From assembly GCA_946411985.1 (NCBI GenBank), contig CAMKFY010000002.1:1-35040 (forward strand): a stretch of 35,040 bases of DNA, read 5' to 3'. Position 1 is the stretch's first letter. Each line of letters opens with the position of its first letter. This DNA is from an uncultured Clostridiaceae bacterium. GTDB taxonomy: Bacteria > Bacillota > Clostridia > Oscillospirales > Ruminococcaceae. The notes under the pieces were generated by a model. The model saw only the letters and a list, made by a program, of their open reading frames with translations. It did no database searches and had not been told where the DNA came from. Made by a program: the position numbers and the translations under genes. This document shows positions 14,148-21,911 of this stretch, in pieces.

Positions 14148-16922
14148 TTAATAAAAATCTATAGGCAAACCAAAAGTTTCTTCATAACCATCTCTTTTAT
14201 TTAAATATTCTTTAACTCCCAGCATTATAGCATTAATAACCGGCACTAATAAGGTTAAAAATATAACTATTAAGGTATTAACTAAGCTTAAGGGGTAGTT
14301 TTTAACAATTCTATTAAACGGGCTAACCCACACAGCGCAAAAAGATACAAAAAAAGATAACCCAACAGCAAACAACAGCTTCTTATTATTTAAATGATTT
14401 ATTTTAAATATAGATTTTGTCTCACTTTTACACTCAAACACATGTATTAATTGCAAACTAACAAGCGTTAAAAATGTGGCAGTTCTCGATATATCTATTG
14501 AAAGCGTAGTTCTAAATATTATAGTAAACACTGTTAGCGTTGTAATAGCTATTAAAAACCCGCGCACCAAAATATTAAATAATAAACCTTTAGAAAATAT
14601 ACTCTCTTTTGCGTCTCTTGGCGGGCTGCCCATAACATCTCTATCTTTAGGCTCTAGCCCTAACGCTATTGCCGGTAGGCTGTCTGTAACCAAATTTATT
14701 AGCAATATTTGCATTGGAAGAAGCGGTATTGGCATACCCATTAATATTGCAAAAAGCGAAGTTAAAATTTCACCAATATTACAAGATAAAAGATAACGCA
14801 TAAATTTTCTTATGTTATTATATATTAGCCTGCCTTCCTCCACTGCATCCACTAAAGTGGAGAAATTATCGTCTAATAACACCAAATCTGCGGCCTGCTT
14901 GGCCACATCGCTACCAGATACGCCCATAGAAACTCCAATATCCGCTTCTTTTATCGCAGGCGCGTCGTTAACTCCATCTCCTGTCATGGCAACAACATTG
15001 CCCAAGCTTTTTAAAGCTTTAACTATTTTAAGCTTATGGCTAGGAGACACTCTAGCAAACACTGTCCCTCTTTTAACTAAACTTTTTAGTTCGTCTTCAT
15101 TAATGCTGTCTATGTAGCTGCCTTCAACACAGAGGTCACCTTTTTTATATATCCCCACCTGCTTAGCAATAGCTTTTGCTGTGTCTTTATGGTCACCAGT
15201 TATCATTATAGTTTTTATGCCTGCGCTTTTGCAAATTCTAACTGCAGCTTTAGCTTCTTTGCGTGGTGGGTCTAGCATTGCTGCAAGCCCTAAAAATGTA
15301 AAATAACTATCACCACCATCTAAACACTTATAAGCAAACGCTAAAACACGCATACCAGCCTTACAAATTGCGCTATGCTTCGCATCTAAAGCAGCTCGAA
15401 CGCTATTAATAGGTATTTCTAACCCCTCTTTATAAAATTTGCATTTTTTTATTACAACGTCATAAGCGCCTTTCATGAAAACAAATCTATTCCCATGTTT
15501 ATTTGCAGCGCATACCGTCATAAACTTTTTATATGAGTCAAATGGCGTTTCGTCTAGTATAACATATTCTTTATCGTTTTTTGTTACGCCTGCTTTAAAA
15601 GCTGCTACCAAAAGTGCTGCTTCTGTTGGCTCGCCCACAAAATTAAATTCACCTTGTTCATTTAAATTTATTTCGCAATTATTACACACAACAAAAGTTT
15701 GTAATATATCTTTCAAAAAAGGGTATGTTGAAAAAGAGGCCTTGTCGTTATTTATTAAAATATCCCCATCTTTTCTAAAACCATCACCTTCAACATCAAA
15801 CTCATAATTAGGGGTTATTATTTTTTTAACAGTCATCCTGTTTTGCGTTATTGTGCCAGTTTTATCGGTGCATATAACGCTAGCGCAGCCTAAAGTTTCC
15901 ACAGCGTGTAACTTTCTAACTAAAGCTTTTCGTTTTATCATATGCCTAACAGCAAAAGCTAACGCTATTGTAACTATTGCAGGCAACCCTTCTGGCACGC
16001 AAGCCACCGCTAAAGAAAGGCCTGTTATTATAATATCTAAAACAGATTCACCGCGTAATATGCCAAACGCTACGATAATAAAAGATATTATTAAACAACC
16101 AACCACTATGAATTTGCCCATCTGATCTAATTTTTTCTGTAGTGGCGTAGCCTCGTCTGCAATATTATCTATAACCTTAGCAATTCTCCCCATTTGAGTG
16201 TTCATGCCGGTGGCTAACACTTTAGCTGTGCAGCTGCCTTTAACCACTGCCGTGCCCATATAAACAACATCTTTTATATTTAAACTATTAATTGTAGATG
16301 GCGGTTCACTTTTTTCTTTAATAACCGGGCTAGACTCGCCTGTTAATATAGATTCATCTAACTCTAATTTTTTGCAATCTAAAATAACCGCATCTGCCGG
16401 CACAACGTCCCCAGCTTTTAATAAAATAATATCTCCTCTTACTATTTTGTTAGCAGGCACTGCAGTAACGCTGCCCTCACGTATAACATTAACATTTAAA
16501 GTTAACATATTATCTAATGCTTCTAACGTTTTCTCTGTTTTATATTCTTGAATAAAACCCATTATGGCATTTAAAAAAAGTATTGCAGATATAGACACCG
16601 ATTCAATAAATTCACCCATAAAAATAGAAACAGCAGCTGCCACTAAAAGTATTAACATTAAAAAATCTTTAAACTGGCCTGCAAAAATTTTAACTGCCGA
16701 CACATTTTTGTGAGATACTATGCTATTCTCACCATGTTTTTTTAAAATATTACTCGCTTCTTTAAAAGAAAGGCCACTAATATTATTAACATTTCTAATG
16801 CCTTCTATTTTACTTTTTCTTAAATTTACAGATTGGTTTTGAACTTTATGACGATTTTTATATTTAAAATTAACATTGCCATTTCCATCTTTAAAAAGTT
16901 TAAATATAGATAATATATTCAA
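14148..16922 (-). CDS. Calcium-transporting P-type ATPase (P2A, SERCA-like)
   Basis: This 924-residue membrane pump uses ATP to export cations. The phosphorylated Asp is D353 in CTDKTGTITQN. PEGLP in helix M4 (about 310-314) is the ion-site motif of Ca2+ pumps. LTGESSPV is in the actuator domain, MTGDGVNDAPAIKEADIG is the hinge, and VTDSLPAIALGLEP lies in the C-terminal helices. About ten membrane segments are visible. The N-terminal tail of about 45 polar residues is longer than I would expect. TTG 16922 is the start, 7 nt after GGAGG. It is a single-gene unit. Ca2+ is the best guess, although some members move Mn2+. Confidence 0.92.
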   Translation of the reverse strand: MNILSIFKLFKDGNGNVNFKYKNRHKVQNQSVNLRKSKIEGIRNVNNISGLSFKEASNILKKHGENSIVSHKNVSAVKIFAGQFKDFLMLILLVAAAVSIFMGEFIESVSISAILFLNAIMGFIQEYKTEKTLEALDNMLTLNVNVIREGSVTAVPANKIVRGDIILLKAGDVVPADAVILDCKKLELDESILTGESSPVIKEKSEPPSTINSLNIKDVVYMGTAVVKGSCTAKVLATGMNTQMGRIAKVIDNIADEATPLQKKLDQMGKFIVVGCLIISFIIVAFGILRGESVLDIIITGLSLAVACVPEGLPAIVTIALAFAVRHMIKRKALVRKLHAVETLGCASVICTDKTGTITQNRMTVKKIITPNYEFDVEGDGFRKDGDILINNDKASFSTYPFLKDILQTFVVCNNCEINLNEQGEFNFVGEPTEAALLVAAFKAGVTKNDKEYVILDETPFDSYKKFMTVCAANKHGNRFVFMKGAYDVVIKKCKFYKEGLEIPINSVRAALDAKHSAICKAGMRVLAFAYKCLDGGDSYFTFLGLAAMLDPPRKEAKAAVRICKSAGIKTIMITGDHKDTAKAIAKQVGIYKKGDLCVEGSYIDSINEDELKSLVKRGTVFARVSPSHKLKIVKALKSLGNVVAMTGDGVNDAPAIKEADIGVSMGVSGSDVAKQAADLVLLDDNFSTLVDAVEEGRLIYNNIRKFMRYLLSCNIGEILTSLFAILMGMPIPLLPMQILLINLVTDSLPAIALGLEPKDRDVMGSPPRDAKESIFSKGLLFNILVRGFLIAITTLTVFTIIFRTTLSIDISRTATFLTLVSLQLIHVFECKSETKSIFKINHLNNKKLLFAVGLSFFVSFCAVWVSPFNRIVKNYPLSLVNTLIVIFLTLLVPVINAIMLGVKEYLNKRDGYEETFGLPIDFY

Positions 16923-17047
16923 AATAAATCCTCCATTTTTAACTGCTATTTATATTTGTTTAATTTATTAGCTACTATTTCTATATGAAGGATATTTGCA
17001 GTTTATGAACAAGTTTTTTATATAAACATAAACTAATATTTTAATAT

Positions 17048-17075
17048 ATTATATTTAAAACCATCGCCCATTTAA
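17048..17075 (-). promoter_or_regulatory. Possible sigma-A promoter of the P-ATPase gene
   Basis: On the minus strand, TTAAAT (17070-17075), a 16-nt spacer and consensus TATAAT (17048-17053). The -35 is weak. The leader to the TTG start would be about 120 nt. Confidence 0.35.
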
Positions 17076-17133
17076 CGTAAACGTAGTAAAACAACTATTA
17101 TTAAAAACTAAAACGTTAAATATTATAAATTTT

Positions 17134-17167
17134 AAAGCAAGGTTTACTAAACTACAAACCTTGCTTT
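17134..17167 (-). terminator. Terminator overlapping the end of the first FolT-like gene
   Basis: AAAGCAAGGTTT (17134-17145) and AAACCTTGCTTT (17156-17167) form a perfect 12-bp stem with a 10-nt loop. One arm lies inside the last codons (KQGL) of the gene ending at 17152. The T-tract is short (GCTTT, then AAAATTT on the minus strand; GCTTTTC on the plus strand), so the strength is uncertain. Confidence 0.55.
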
Positions 17168-17697
17168 TCTATGAATTTACTAAAAATTTTTGTTAATATA
17201 TATAGAAACAAAATATTAATAGGCATTTTTATAATATTTTTTGGCACCCGCACACACAACAAAATTTTTAAAAAGTCACCACCAACATGCATAACAATAA
17301 ACAAAGTATTTAAGAAAACATTGCAAAAAATATCACGCACAATTTGCGCAAATATTACCCTGCCAGCATAATACCTGTTTTTATATAAAATTAAACCGTA
17401 AATTATACCGTCCACCATAGTGGTTACCGCGTAACCCACAAAAAAACTACCACGTTGCCGCACAAAATAACACAACAAATCACCAAAAAAACCAAATATC
17501 CCGCCAACAAAAGCACCAAACATACCGCCAACCAACGCGCACACCAAAAACCCAAAAGAAATATAACACTCCGGAGAAATTTCTAAAACAAAAAACAAAT
17601 CTAAAACTACCCAAATAGACATAAACAACGATATTAAACTTAAATTACGAACAGATTTAAACTCTAAAACAGAATCCCGTATTCTCTTAAAATGCAT
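17152..17697 (-). CDS. Folate-type ECF transporter S component (FolT-like), copy 1
   Basis: This 181-residue protein has five or six membrane segments and is the substrate-binding subunit of an energy-coupling-factor importer; it needs EcfA, EcfA' and EcfT encoded elsewhere. Family signs are the N-terminal VRNLSLISLFMSIWVVLD segment, ISFGFLVCALVGGMFGAFVG, FGFFGDLLCYFV, and a C-terminal region with VPKNIIKMPINILFLYIL, corresponding to the Arg/Lys-containing MLPIE-type helix of FolT. Folate is the likely cargo but is an assignment by resemblance. It starts at ATG 17697, 21 bp after a paralog (copy 2), and its 3' end carries a terminator. Confidence 0.75.
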   Translation of the reverse strand: MHFKRIRDSVLEFKSVRNLSLISLFMSIWVVLDLFFVLEISPECYISFGFLVCALVGGMFGAFVGGIFGFFGDLLCYFVRQRGSFFVGYAVTTMVDGIIYGLILYKNRYYAGRVIFAQIVRDIFCNVFLNTLFIVMHVGGDFLKILLCVRVPKNIIKMPINILFLYILTKIFSKFIEKQGL

Positions 17698-17718
17698 AAC
17701 AGCACACCCTAAATTGGA

Positions 17719-18264
17719 TTAAGAAAGCTTTAGCCGCTCCACCACCTTCTTAAAAGCAGAAGCTACAACTAAAGCCATTACACAATTAATTGGCAGCACT
17801 AAGCATTCTTTTAAAATTCTATTAAAAAATGCCTTTTGCAAATCGCCATTAAACCTAGTAATGCTGAGCCATAAAGTGTTTAACCAAAAACAAACAACTA
17901 AATCATGTATAATCTGCGCAAAAACAACCCTAATAACGCCCAACTTAAATTTATATAAAAACAAACTATATATAACAGCAGAAACAATACTGGAAATAGT
18001 AAACCCTATAAAAAAATCACCACCACCCTTGCTACTGCAAACACAAAACCCTAAAATATCTGCCATAAACCCAAACAAAAAAGAAACAACCGGGCCAAAC
18101 ATACTGCCTGTAACTATAAAAATTAAAAAACTAAAACCTATATATAAATAGTTGGCTATACGTATTGTGCATGTTAACTGAATAACAATTTTAATAGCTA
18201 GCAAAAAAGAGATAACACACAAATTTTTAACACTTTTAAGCTCCAATGCAGAACGTTTAAACAT
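17719..18264 (-). CDS. Folate-type ECF transporter S component (FolT-like), copy 2
   Basis: This 181-residue membrane protein is clearly paralogous to the gene just downstream. Shared elements are LELKSVKNLCVISFLLA, YIGFSFLIFIVTGSMFGPVV, FGFMADILGF, FFIGFTISSIVSAVIY, a WLNTLWLS helix (a FolT-like signature) and a late LVLPINCVMALV helix. It should bind a folate or a related vitamin and dock with a shared ECF module, which is absent from this window. The ORF track starts at TTG 18279, but the GGGGGTG SD falls inside that extension. ATG 18264 gives MFKRSALELKS, matching the N-terminus of copy 1. The two genes form a tandem pair. Confidence 0.75.
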   Translation of the reverse strand: MFKRSALELKSVKNLCVISFLLAIKIVIQLTCTIRIANYLYIGFSFLIFIVTGSMFGPVVSFLFGFMADILGFCVCSSKGGGDFFIGFTISSIVSAVIYSLFLYKFKLGVIRVVFAQIIHDLVVCFWLNTLWLSITRFNGDLQKAFFNRILKECLVLPINCVMALVVASAFKKVVERLKLS

Positions 18265-18401
18265 ATAACACCCCCACAAAATAAACTAATTTTTTAATAT
18301 AACAAATAATACAACAAAAAAACAATAAATGCAACTATTTTTTTATTGCAAAATGTCGGAAAATTTTAATATAACATATACAAAGTTAGAACTAACTCCT
18401 A

Positions 18402-19259
18402 CTATATATAACTAACAATTTTGCCATACACTTCTTCTATTAAAAAATCTGGTGTGGACGCTCCTGCTGTGAGCCCAACAGATTTGCCCTTTAAATTAAA
18501 ATTTAAATTCTCTAAATCTTTTAAACTTTCAATAAAAAAAGCTTCACAATTTTCTGCACATAATTCATAAATTTTACGAGTGTTGGAACTGTTTTTCCCG
18601 CCAACAACAAAAACAACATCATTACTCTTAGAAAGCAAAATAGCCTCATTTTGCCTATTCACCGTTGCAGAACATATAGAGCAAAATGAATTTATGTTTT
18701 CACAGCCGCAAACATCTTTTAAAAATGAAACACTACTCTCCCAAACCTTTACGTTAAAGGTGGTTTGAGCAGCTAAAAAAACAGGCTCTTTCTTTAAATA
18801 ACCATTTTTGCCAAACAACAACTTAAGCTCAGCCAAACTAGAAAACACTAAAGCCTCGTTTTTACAATAACCCAAAATTCCCCTAACTTCAGGGTGGTTT
18901 GCATCGCCTGCTATTAATATTCTCTTGCCGTTTTTATATTCTTTAAAAACTTCATTTTGTATGCGCCTAACAAAAGGGCATGTGGCATCTTTAAAACTCA
19001 CCCCAACTTTATTAATTTCCTCATAAACTTTAGGCTCAACTCCATGCGACCTTATAACTAAAACTTCGCCATTTTTAACCTCTGAAACGCCATCTACAAC
19101 ACGCACACCTCTGTTTTTTAACAAATCTACAACCTGCGGACTGTGTATTATATAACCCAAAGCGCATACATTAAAACCAGATTTTAGCAAATTATCCACA
19201 ACATTCACAGCATTACGCACTCCAAAACAAAAGCCTGCCGTTTTTGCTAAATTAACCAT
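18402..19259 (-). CDS. ispH: 4-hydroxy-3-methylbut-2-enyl diphosphate reductase
   Basis: IspH (LytB) is the last enzyme of the MEP pathway, converting HMBPP to IPP and DMAPP through a 4Fe-4S cluster. The cluster Cys residues are C11 (AGFCFGVRNAV), C94 (KDATCPFV) and C196 (CSICSATVNRQ). Substrate His residues are H39 (IIHSP), H72 (RSHGVEP) and H122 (DANHPEVRG), and VVGGKNSSNT and LTAGASTPDFLIEE complete the family pattern. It has 285 residues, the stand-alone form; many clostridia fuse it to ribosomal protein S1, and there is no such fusion here. It is the third gene of a cmk-plsC-ispH order, with 124 bp between it and plsC. Confidence 0.96.
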   Translation of the reverse strand: MVNLAKTAGFCFGVRNAVNVVDNLLKSGFNVCALGYIIHSPQVVDLLKNRGVRVVDGVSEVKNGEVLVIRSHGVEPKVYEEINKVGVSFKDATCPFVRRIQNEVFKEYKNGKRILIAGDANHPEVRGILGYCKNEALVFSSLAELKLLFGKNGYLKKEPVFLAAQTTFNVKVWESSVSFLKDVCGCENINSFCSICSATVNRQNEAILLSKSNDVVFVVGGKNSSNTRKIYELCAENCEAFFIESLKDLENLNFNLKGKSVGLTAGASTPDFLIEEVYGKIVSYI

Positions 19260-19383
19260 AAAAAAAGCCCCGTAAAATTTTTATTTTTTAAAACTTAAAT
19301 AAAATTCCATACACAAATCATTAAAAAATTAAATTTGCAAAACAGCCAAACTATAAAACAAAACTTCAACAACCATTAACGGC

Positions 19384-19998
19384 CTATTTAACGCTATATA
19401 ACCTTAACACCTCTTGCCAAACCTTATTTGTTAAAAATTTTATATCTTTAAAATTTACTCCATCAATATTAACTGCTTCATTTTTTAAAACATCTTGCAA
19501 ACTAACAGCCGCACCAAAATTTACATATACCTTACTGCGTGGCCAAAGCCCACTATAACAAATAGAACTAGGAATAACCTTAACATTTGCAGCAAGAGCT
19601 ATACGCGAAAAGCCAGTTTTTGGAGCAGAAGCCTCTATATTTTTCCGGCGCCCACCTTGAGGAAACATTGCAACTATGCCGCCAGCCCTAACTATATCTA
19701 CAGCAACCTCTAAAGCTTTCACATCTTTACTGCCTCTATTTACAGGAAAAGCACCAAGGCATTTTATAACACGCCCAAGAATAGGCACGGAGAAAAGCTC
19801 CCTTTTAGCCATAAAGAAAAGGCTCCTATTTTTAAAAGGAATGCCAAGCATTATAGGGTCTAAATAGCTAACATGATTTGATATTAAAACAGCGCCAGCG
19901 CCAAAACTGCCTAAATTCTCATATCCGCGTACTTTTATTTTGAAATATAAACTAAAAACAAAAACACAAACCCTATAAGCTACACTATAAAAGCTCAA
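19384..19998 (-). CDS. plsC: 1-acyl-sn-glycerol-3-phosphate acyltransferase
   Basis: PlsC makes phosphatidic acid by acylating lysophosphatidate at the inner face of the membrane. This 204-residue protein has an N-terminal hydrophobic segment, the HX4D catalytic motif in NHVSYLDP, a second block with FFMAKRELF and LGRVIKCLGAFPVNRG, and the FPEG-equivalent FPQGGR, in which Gln replaces the usual Glu. VKVIPSSICYSG is the fourth block. TTG at 19998 is the start, 6 nt after GGAGG, and the gene overlaps the end of cmk by 14 bp, showing translational coupling. Cmk-plsC-ispH is a common clostridial order. Confidence 0.92.
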   Translation of the reverse strand: MSFYSVAYRVCVFVFSLYFKIKVRGYENLGSFGAGAVLISNHVSYLDPIMLGIPFKNRSLFFMAKRELFSVPILGRVIKCLGAFPVNRGSKDVKALEVAVDIVRAGGIVAMFPQGGRRKNIEASAPKTGFSRIALAANVKVIPSSICYSGLWPRSKVYVNFGAAVSLQDVLKNEAVNIDGVNFKDIKFLTNKVWQEVLRLYSVK

Positions 19999-20671
19999 TA
20001 TACTCCTCCAAATTTAACTGCTCCACCAAACTCTGCACCTTTTTAACGCTCTCATCTAATGAAAAATGTGTAGTATCTATAACCACAGCATCTTTAGCAG
20101 CTCTAAGCGGCGCTATTTCCCTTGCGCTATCACTCAAATCGCGTGCCTTAATATTGTTAAAAACATCTTCAAAATTATAATTGCCTCCATTTAAAATAAG
20201 CTCTTTATACCTTCTAAAAGCTCTTGCTCTTAAAGAAGCAGTTAAAAACACCTTTAAATTAGCACTTGGCAACACAACAGTGCCTATATCTCTGCCATCC
20301 ATAACAACACTGTGAACTTTAGCAAAATCTCGCTGCATGTTTAAAAGATATTCGCGAACTTTTAAATTGCGAGACACAAAACTAGCAGCAGCAGCCACAT
20401 TACTCGTTCTTATATGCGAATTTAAATCTTCACCACACAAAAATATATGCTGCTTTTTATTTAAATATTTCAACTCTAAATTGCAAAACGCAAGCTCGCC
20501 TTCAATACTAAAACCTTGCCTATTAAACAAACCTTTTTTTAGCATATAAAAGCCCACAGCCCTATATAAAGCACCGGTGTCAAAATAAAAAATATTAAAT
20601 ATTTCAGCCACCTTTCTGGCAACGCTACTCTTACCAGCCCCCGCAGGGCCATCTATTGCAATATTTAACAA
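19985..20671 (-). CDS. cmk: Cytidylate kinase
   Basis: Cmk phosphorylates CMP and dCMP to the diphosphates, recycling CMP from lipid and RNA turnover. The 228-residue protein opens with the P-loop IAIDGPAGAGKSSVARK and YFDTGALYRA. The CMP-binding region follows, with DGRDIGTVVLPSANLKVFLTA, and the LID-side residues are in RDLSDSAREIAPL. The length is normal. The start is TTG 20671, with a weak GGGAAG SD about 10 nt upstream. It lies 20 bp downstream of the DivIVA-like gene, so the two may be cotranscribed, and overlaps plsC. Confidence 0.95.
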   Translation of the reverse strand: MLNIAIDGPAGAGKSSVARKVAEIFNIFYFDTGALYRAVGFYMLKKGLFNRQGFSIEGELAFCNLELKYLNKKQHIFLCGEDLNSHIRTSNVAAAASFVSRNLKVREYLLNMQRDFAKVHSVVMDGRDIGTVVLPSANLKVFLTASLRARAFRRYKELILNGGNYNFEDVFNNIKARDLSDSAREIAPLRAAKDAVVIDTTHFSLDESVKKVQSLVEQLNLEEYIELL

Positions 20672-20691
20672 AACCGAAAACTTCCCAACAT

Positions 20692-21591
20692 CTATTCTTT
20701 ATTTCTTCTACGCGAAATATCTAATATTAACCTTCTATGCTTTTTCGGAGTCACCACTGGCTTTGTAGCTGGAATATCTTTAAATATTTCTAAATTTTTT
20801 AGGCCTTCCATAGCTTTAAAAACCTCTTCATCTACCTTTTTGCTTATGCCGTCTATATCAAACTTCTCTAAAACACTAAAATCTTCTAAATTTAAATCTT
20901 CATATTTTTCTAACACAGCTTTAGAAGCATCACTTAACATTCTTTGCGCCACAATTTTTGCACAAGATATTATATTTTTAGCATTTTCTATAGAAACATC
21001 GTAAAGCTTTTTTAATTCATCTTTAACCTCGTTGTTAAACCTAGACACTCTAGAAGCAGCAGAATTTAAAATTTGAGAAGCCTCTCTATAAGCATTCCTT
21101 TTTAGCAAATCTTTTTCATTTTTATATGCATCCATCTGCTTTTTATATTCGTCTTTACCTTTATTTACTATTTGGCTTACTCTTTCTTTTGCAATATATT
21201 CAGCTCTTTTTATTTTATATTCATCGTTTTTATTCAAACTTTTAAAGGTGGCAATATCTCGTTCAAGCGCCTTTATTCTCTCAGCCATGTTAAATATCGT
21301 CTCATCTTTTTGCTTTAAAGCTTCCTCTTTTTCGTTTAACATGGCTCTAATATTCTCTTTATCACTTTTAAATAAATCTTCAAATTCATCTAACTTTTTT
21401 TTATAGTTATCACACAAAACCTTAGCTTCCTGCAACTCTTTAGCTATCTGCCCATTTTTAAGATCACAGTCTTTCTTTAAAATTTCCAGCTCATTTGCAT
21501 GCTCCCGTACCAAATCATTTATATAGTTTATAACATTTTCTTTTTTAAAGCCGCCTAATATAGAACTACCAAACTTTTGCTCATCTAACAT
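20692..21591 (-). CDS. DivIVA-like coiled-coil cell-division protein
   Basis: This 299-residue, highly charged protein begins FGSSILGGFKKENVINYIND, resembling the short N-terminal lipid-binding domain of DivIVA/GpsB proteins. Nearly continuous coiled coil follows, from about residue 25 to 215, with a shorter acidic segment and a basic C-terminal tail (KKHRRLILDISRRRNKE). DivIVA proteins bind curved membrane at poles and septa and recruit division or sporulation factors. Lying directly after ftsZ supports a septal role. I do not assign it to DivIVA proper because the length and tail differ. ATG 21591 has an AGGAG SD. A 144-bp copy of its 5' end lies between it and ftsZ. Confidence 0.72.
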   Translation of the reverse strand: MLDEQKFGSSILGGFKKENVINYINDLVREHANELEILKKDCDLKNGQIAKELQEAKVLCDNYKKKLDEFEDLFKSDKENIRAMLNEKEEALKQKDETIFNMAERIKALERDIATFKSLNKNDEYKIKRAEYIAKERVSQIVNKGKDEYKKQMDAYKNEKDLLKRNAYREASQILNSAASRVSRFNNEVKDELKKLYDVSIENAKNIISCAKIVAQRMLSDASKAVLEKYEDLNLEDFSVLEKFDIDGISKKVDEEVFKAMEGLKNLEIFKDIPATKPVVTPKKHRRLILDISRRRNKE

Positions 21592-21709
21592 ATAAAATCT
21601 CCTAATAATATTTATTATATTGCAAAAACAAAATAACTCACTAAAAAACCCATATTCCCCATTAAAATATATATTATGCCACCAAAATCAATTAGAACTA
21701 GCTCACAAT

Positions 21710-21853
21710 TTAAGATCACAGTCTTTCTTTAAAATTTCCAGCTAATTTGCATGCTCCCGCACCAAATCATTTATATAGTTTATATAACATTTTCTTTTTT
21801 AAAGCCGCCTAATATAGAACTACCAAACTTTTGCTCATCTAACATATAAAATC
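21710..21853 (-). pseudogene. Duplicated 5' fragment of the DivIVA-like gene
   Basis: The segment repeats 21457-21599 (about 45 codons plus the start and some upstream bases) almost exactly, with period near 253 bp. Differences are few: a C-to-A change that makes an in-frame TAG on the minus strand, a T-to-C change, and a 2-bp TA insertion that shifts the frame. It therefore encodes nothing useful. Its 3' edge on the plus strand coincides with the ftsZ stop codon. Confidence 0.9.
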
Positions 21854-21911
21854 ATTTATCAAAAATTTCATCTTTCCTATCAAAAATTCCATTCTTCCTA
21901 TTAAAAATATC
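21852..21911 (-). repeat. 21-bp minisatellite encoding the FtsZ tail
   Basis: Nearly three units of about 21 bp (core ATTTTTGATAGGAA) encode DIFNRKN, GIFDRKD and EIFDK-stop. The reading frame is preserved because the unit is a multiple of three. Confidence 0.75.

Noticed and set aside
18384-18397. Palindrome AGTTAGAACTAACT after ispH as a terminator or operator
   Set aside because: The stem is short and no T-run follows on either strand; there is no promoter beside it for operator use.
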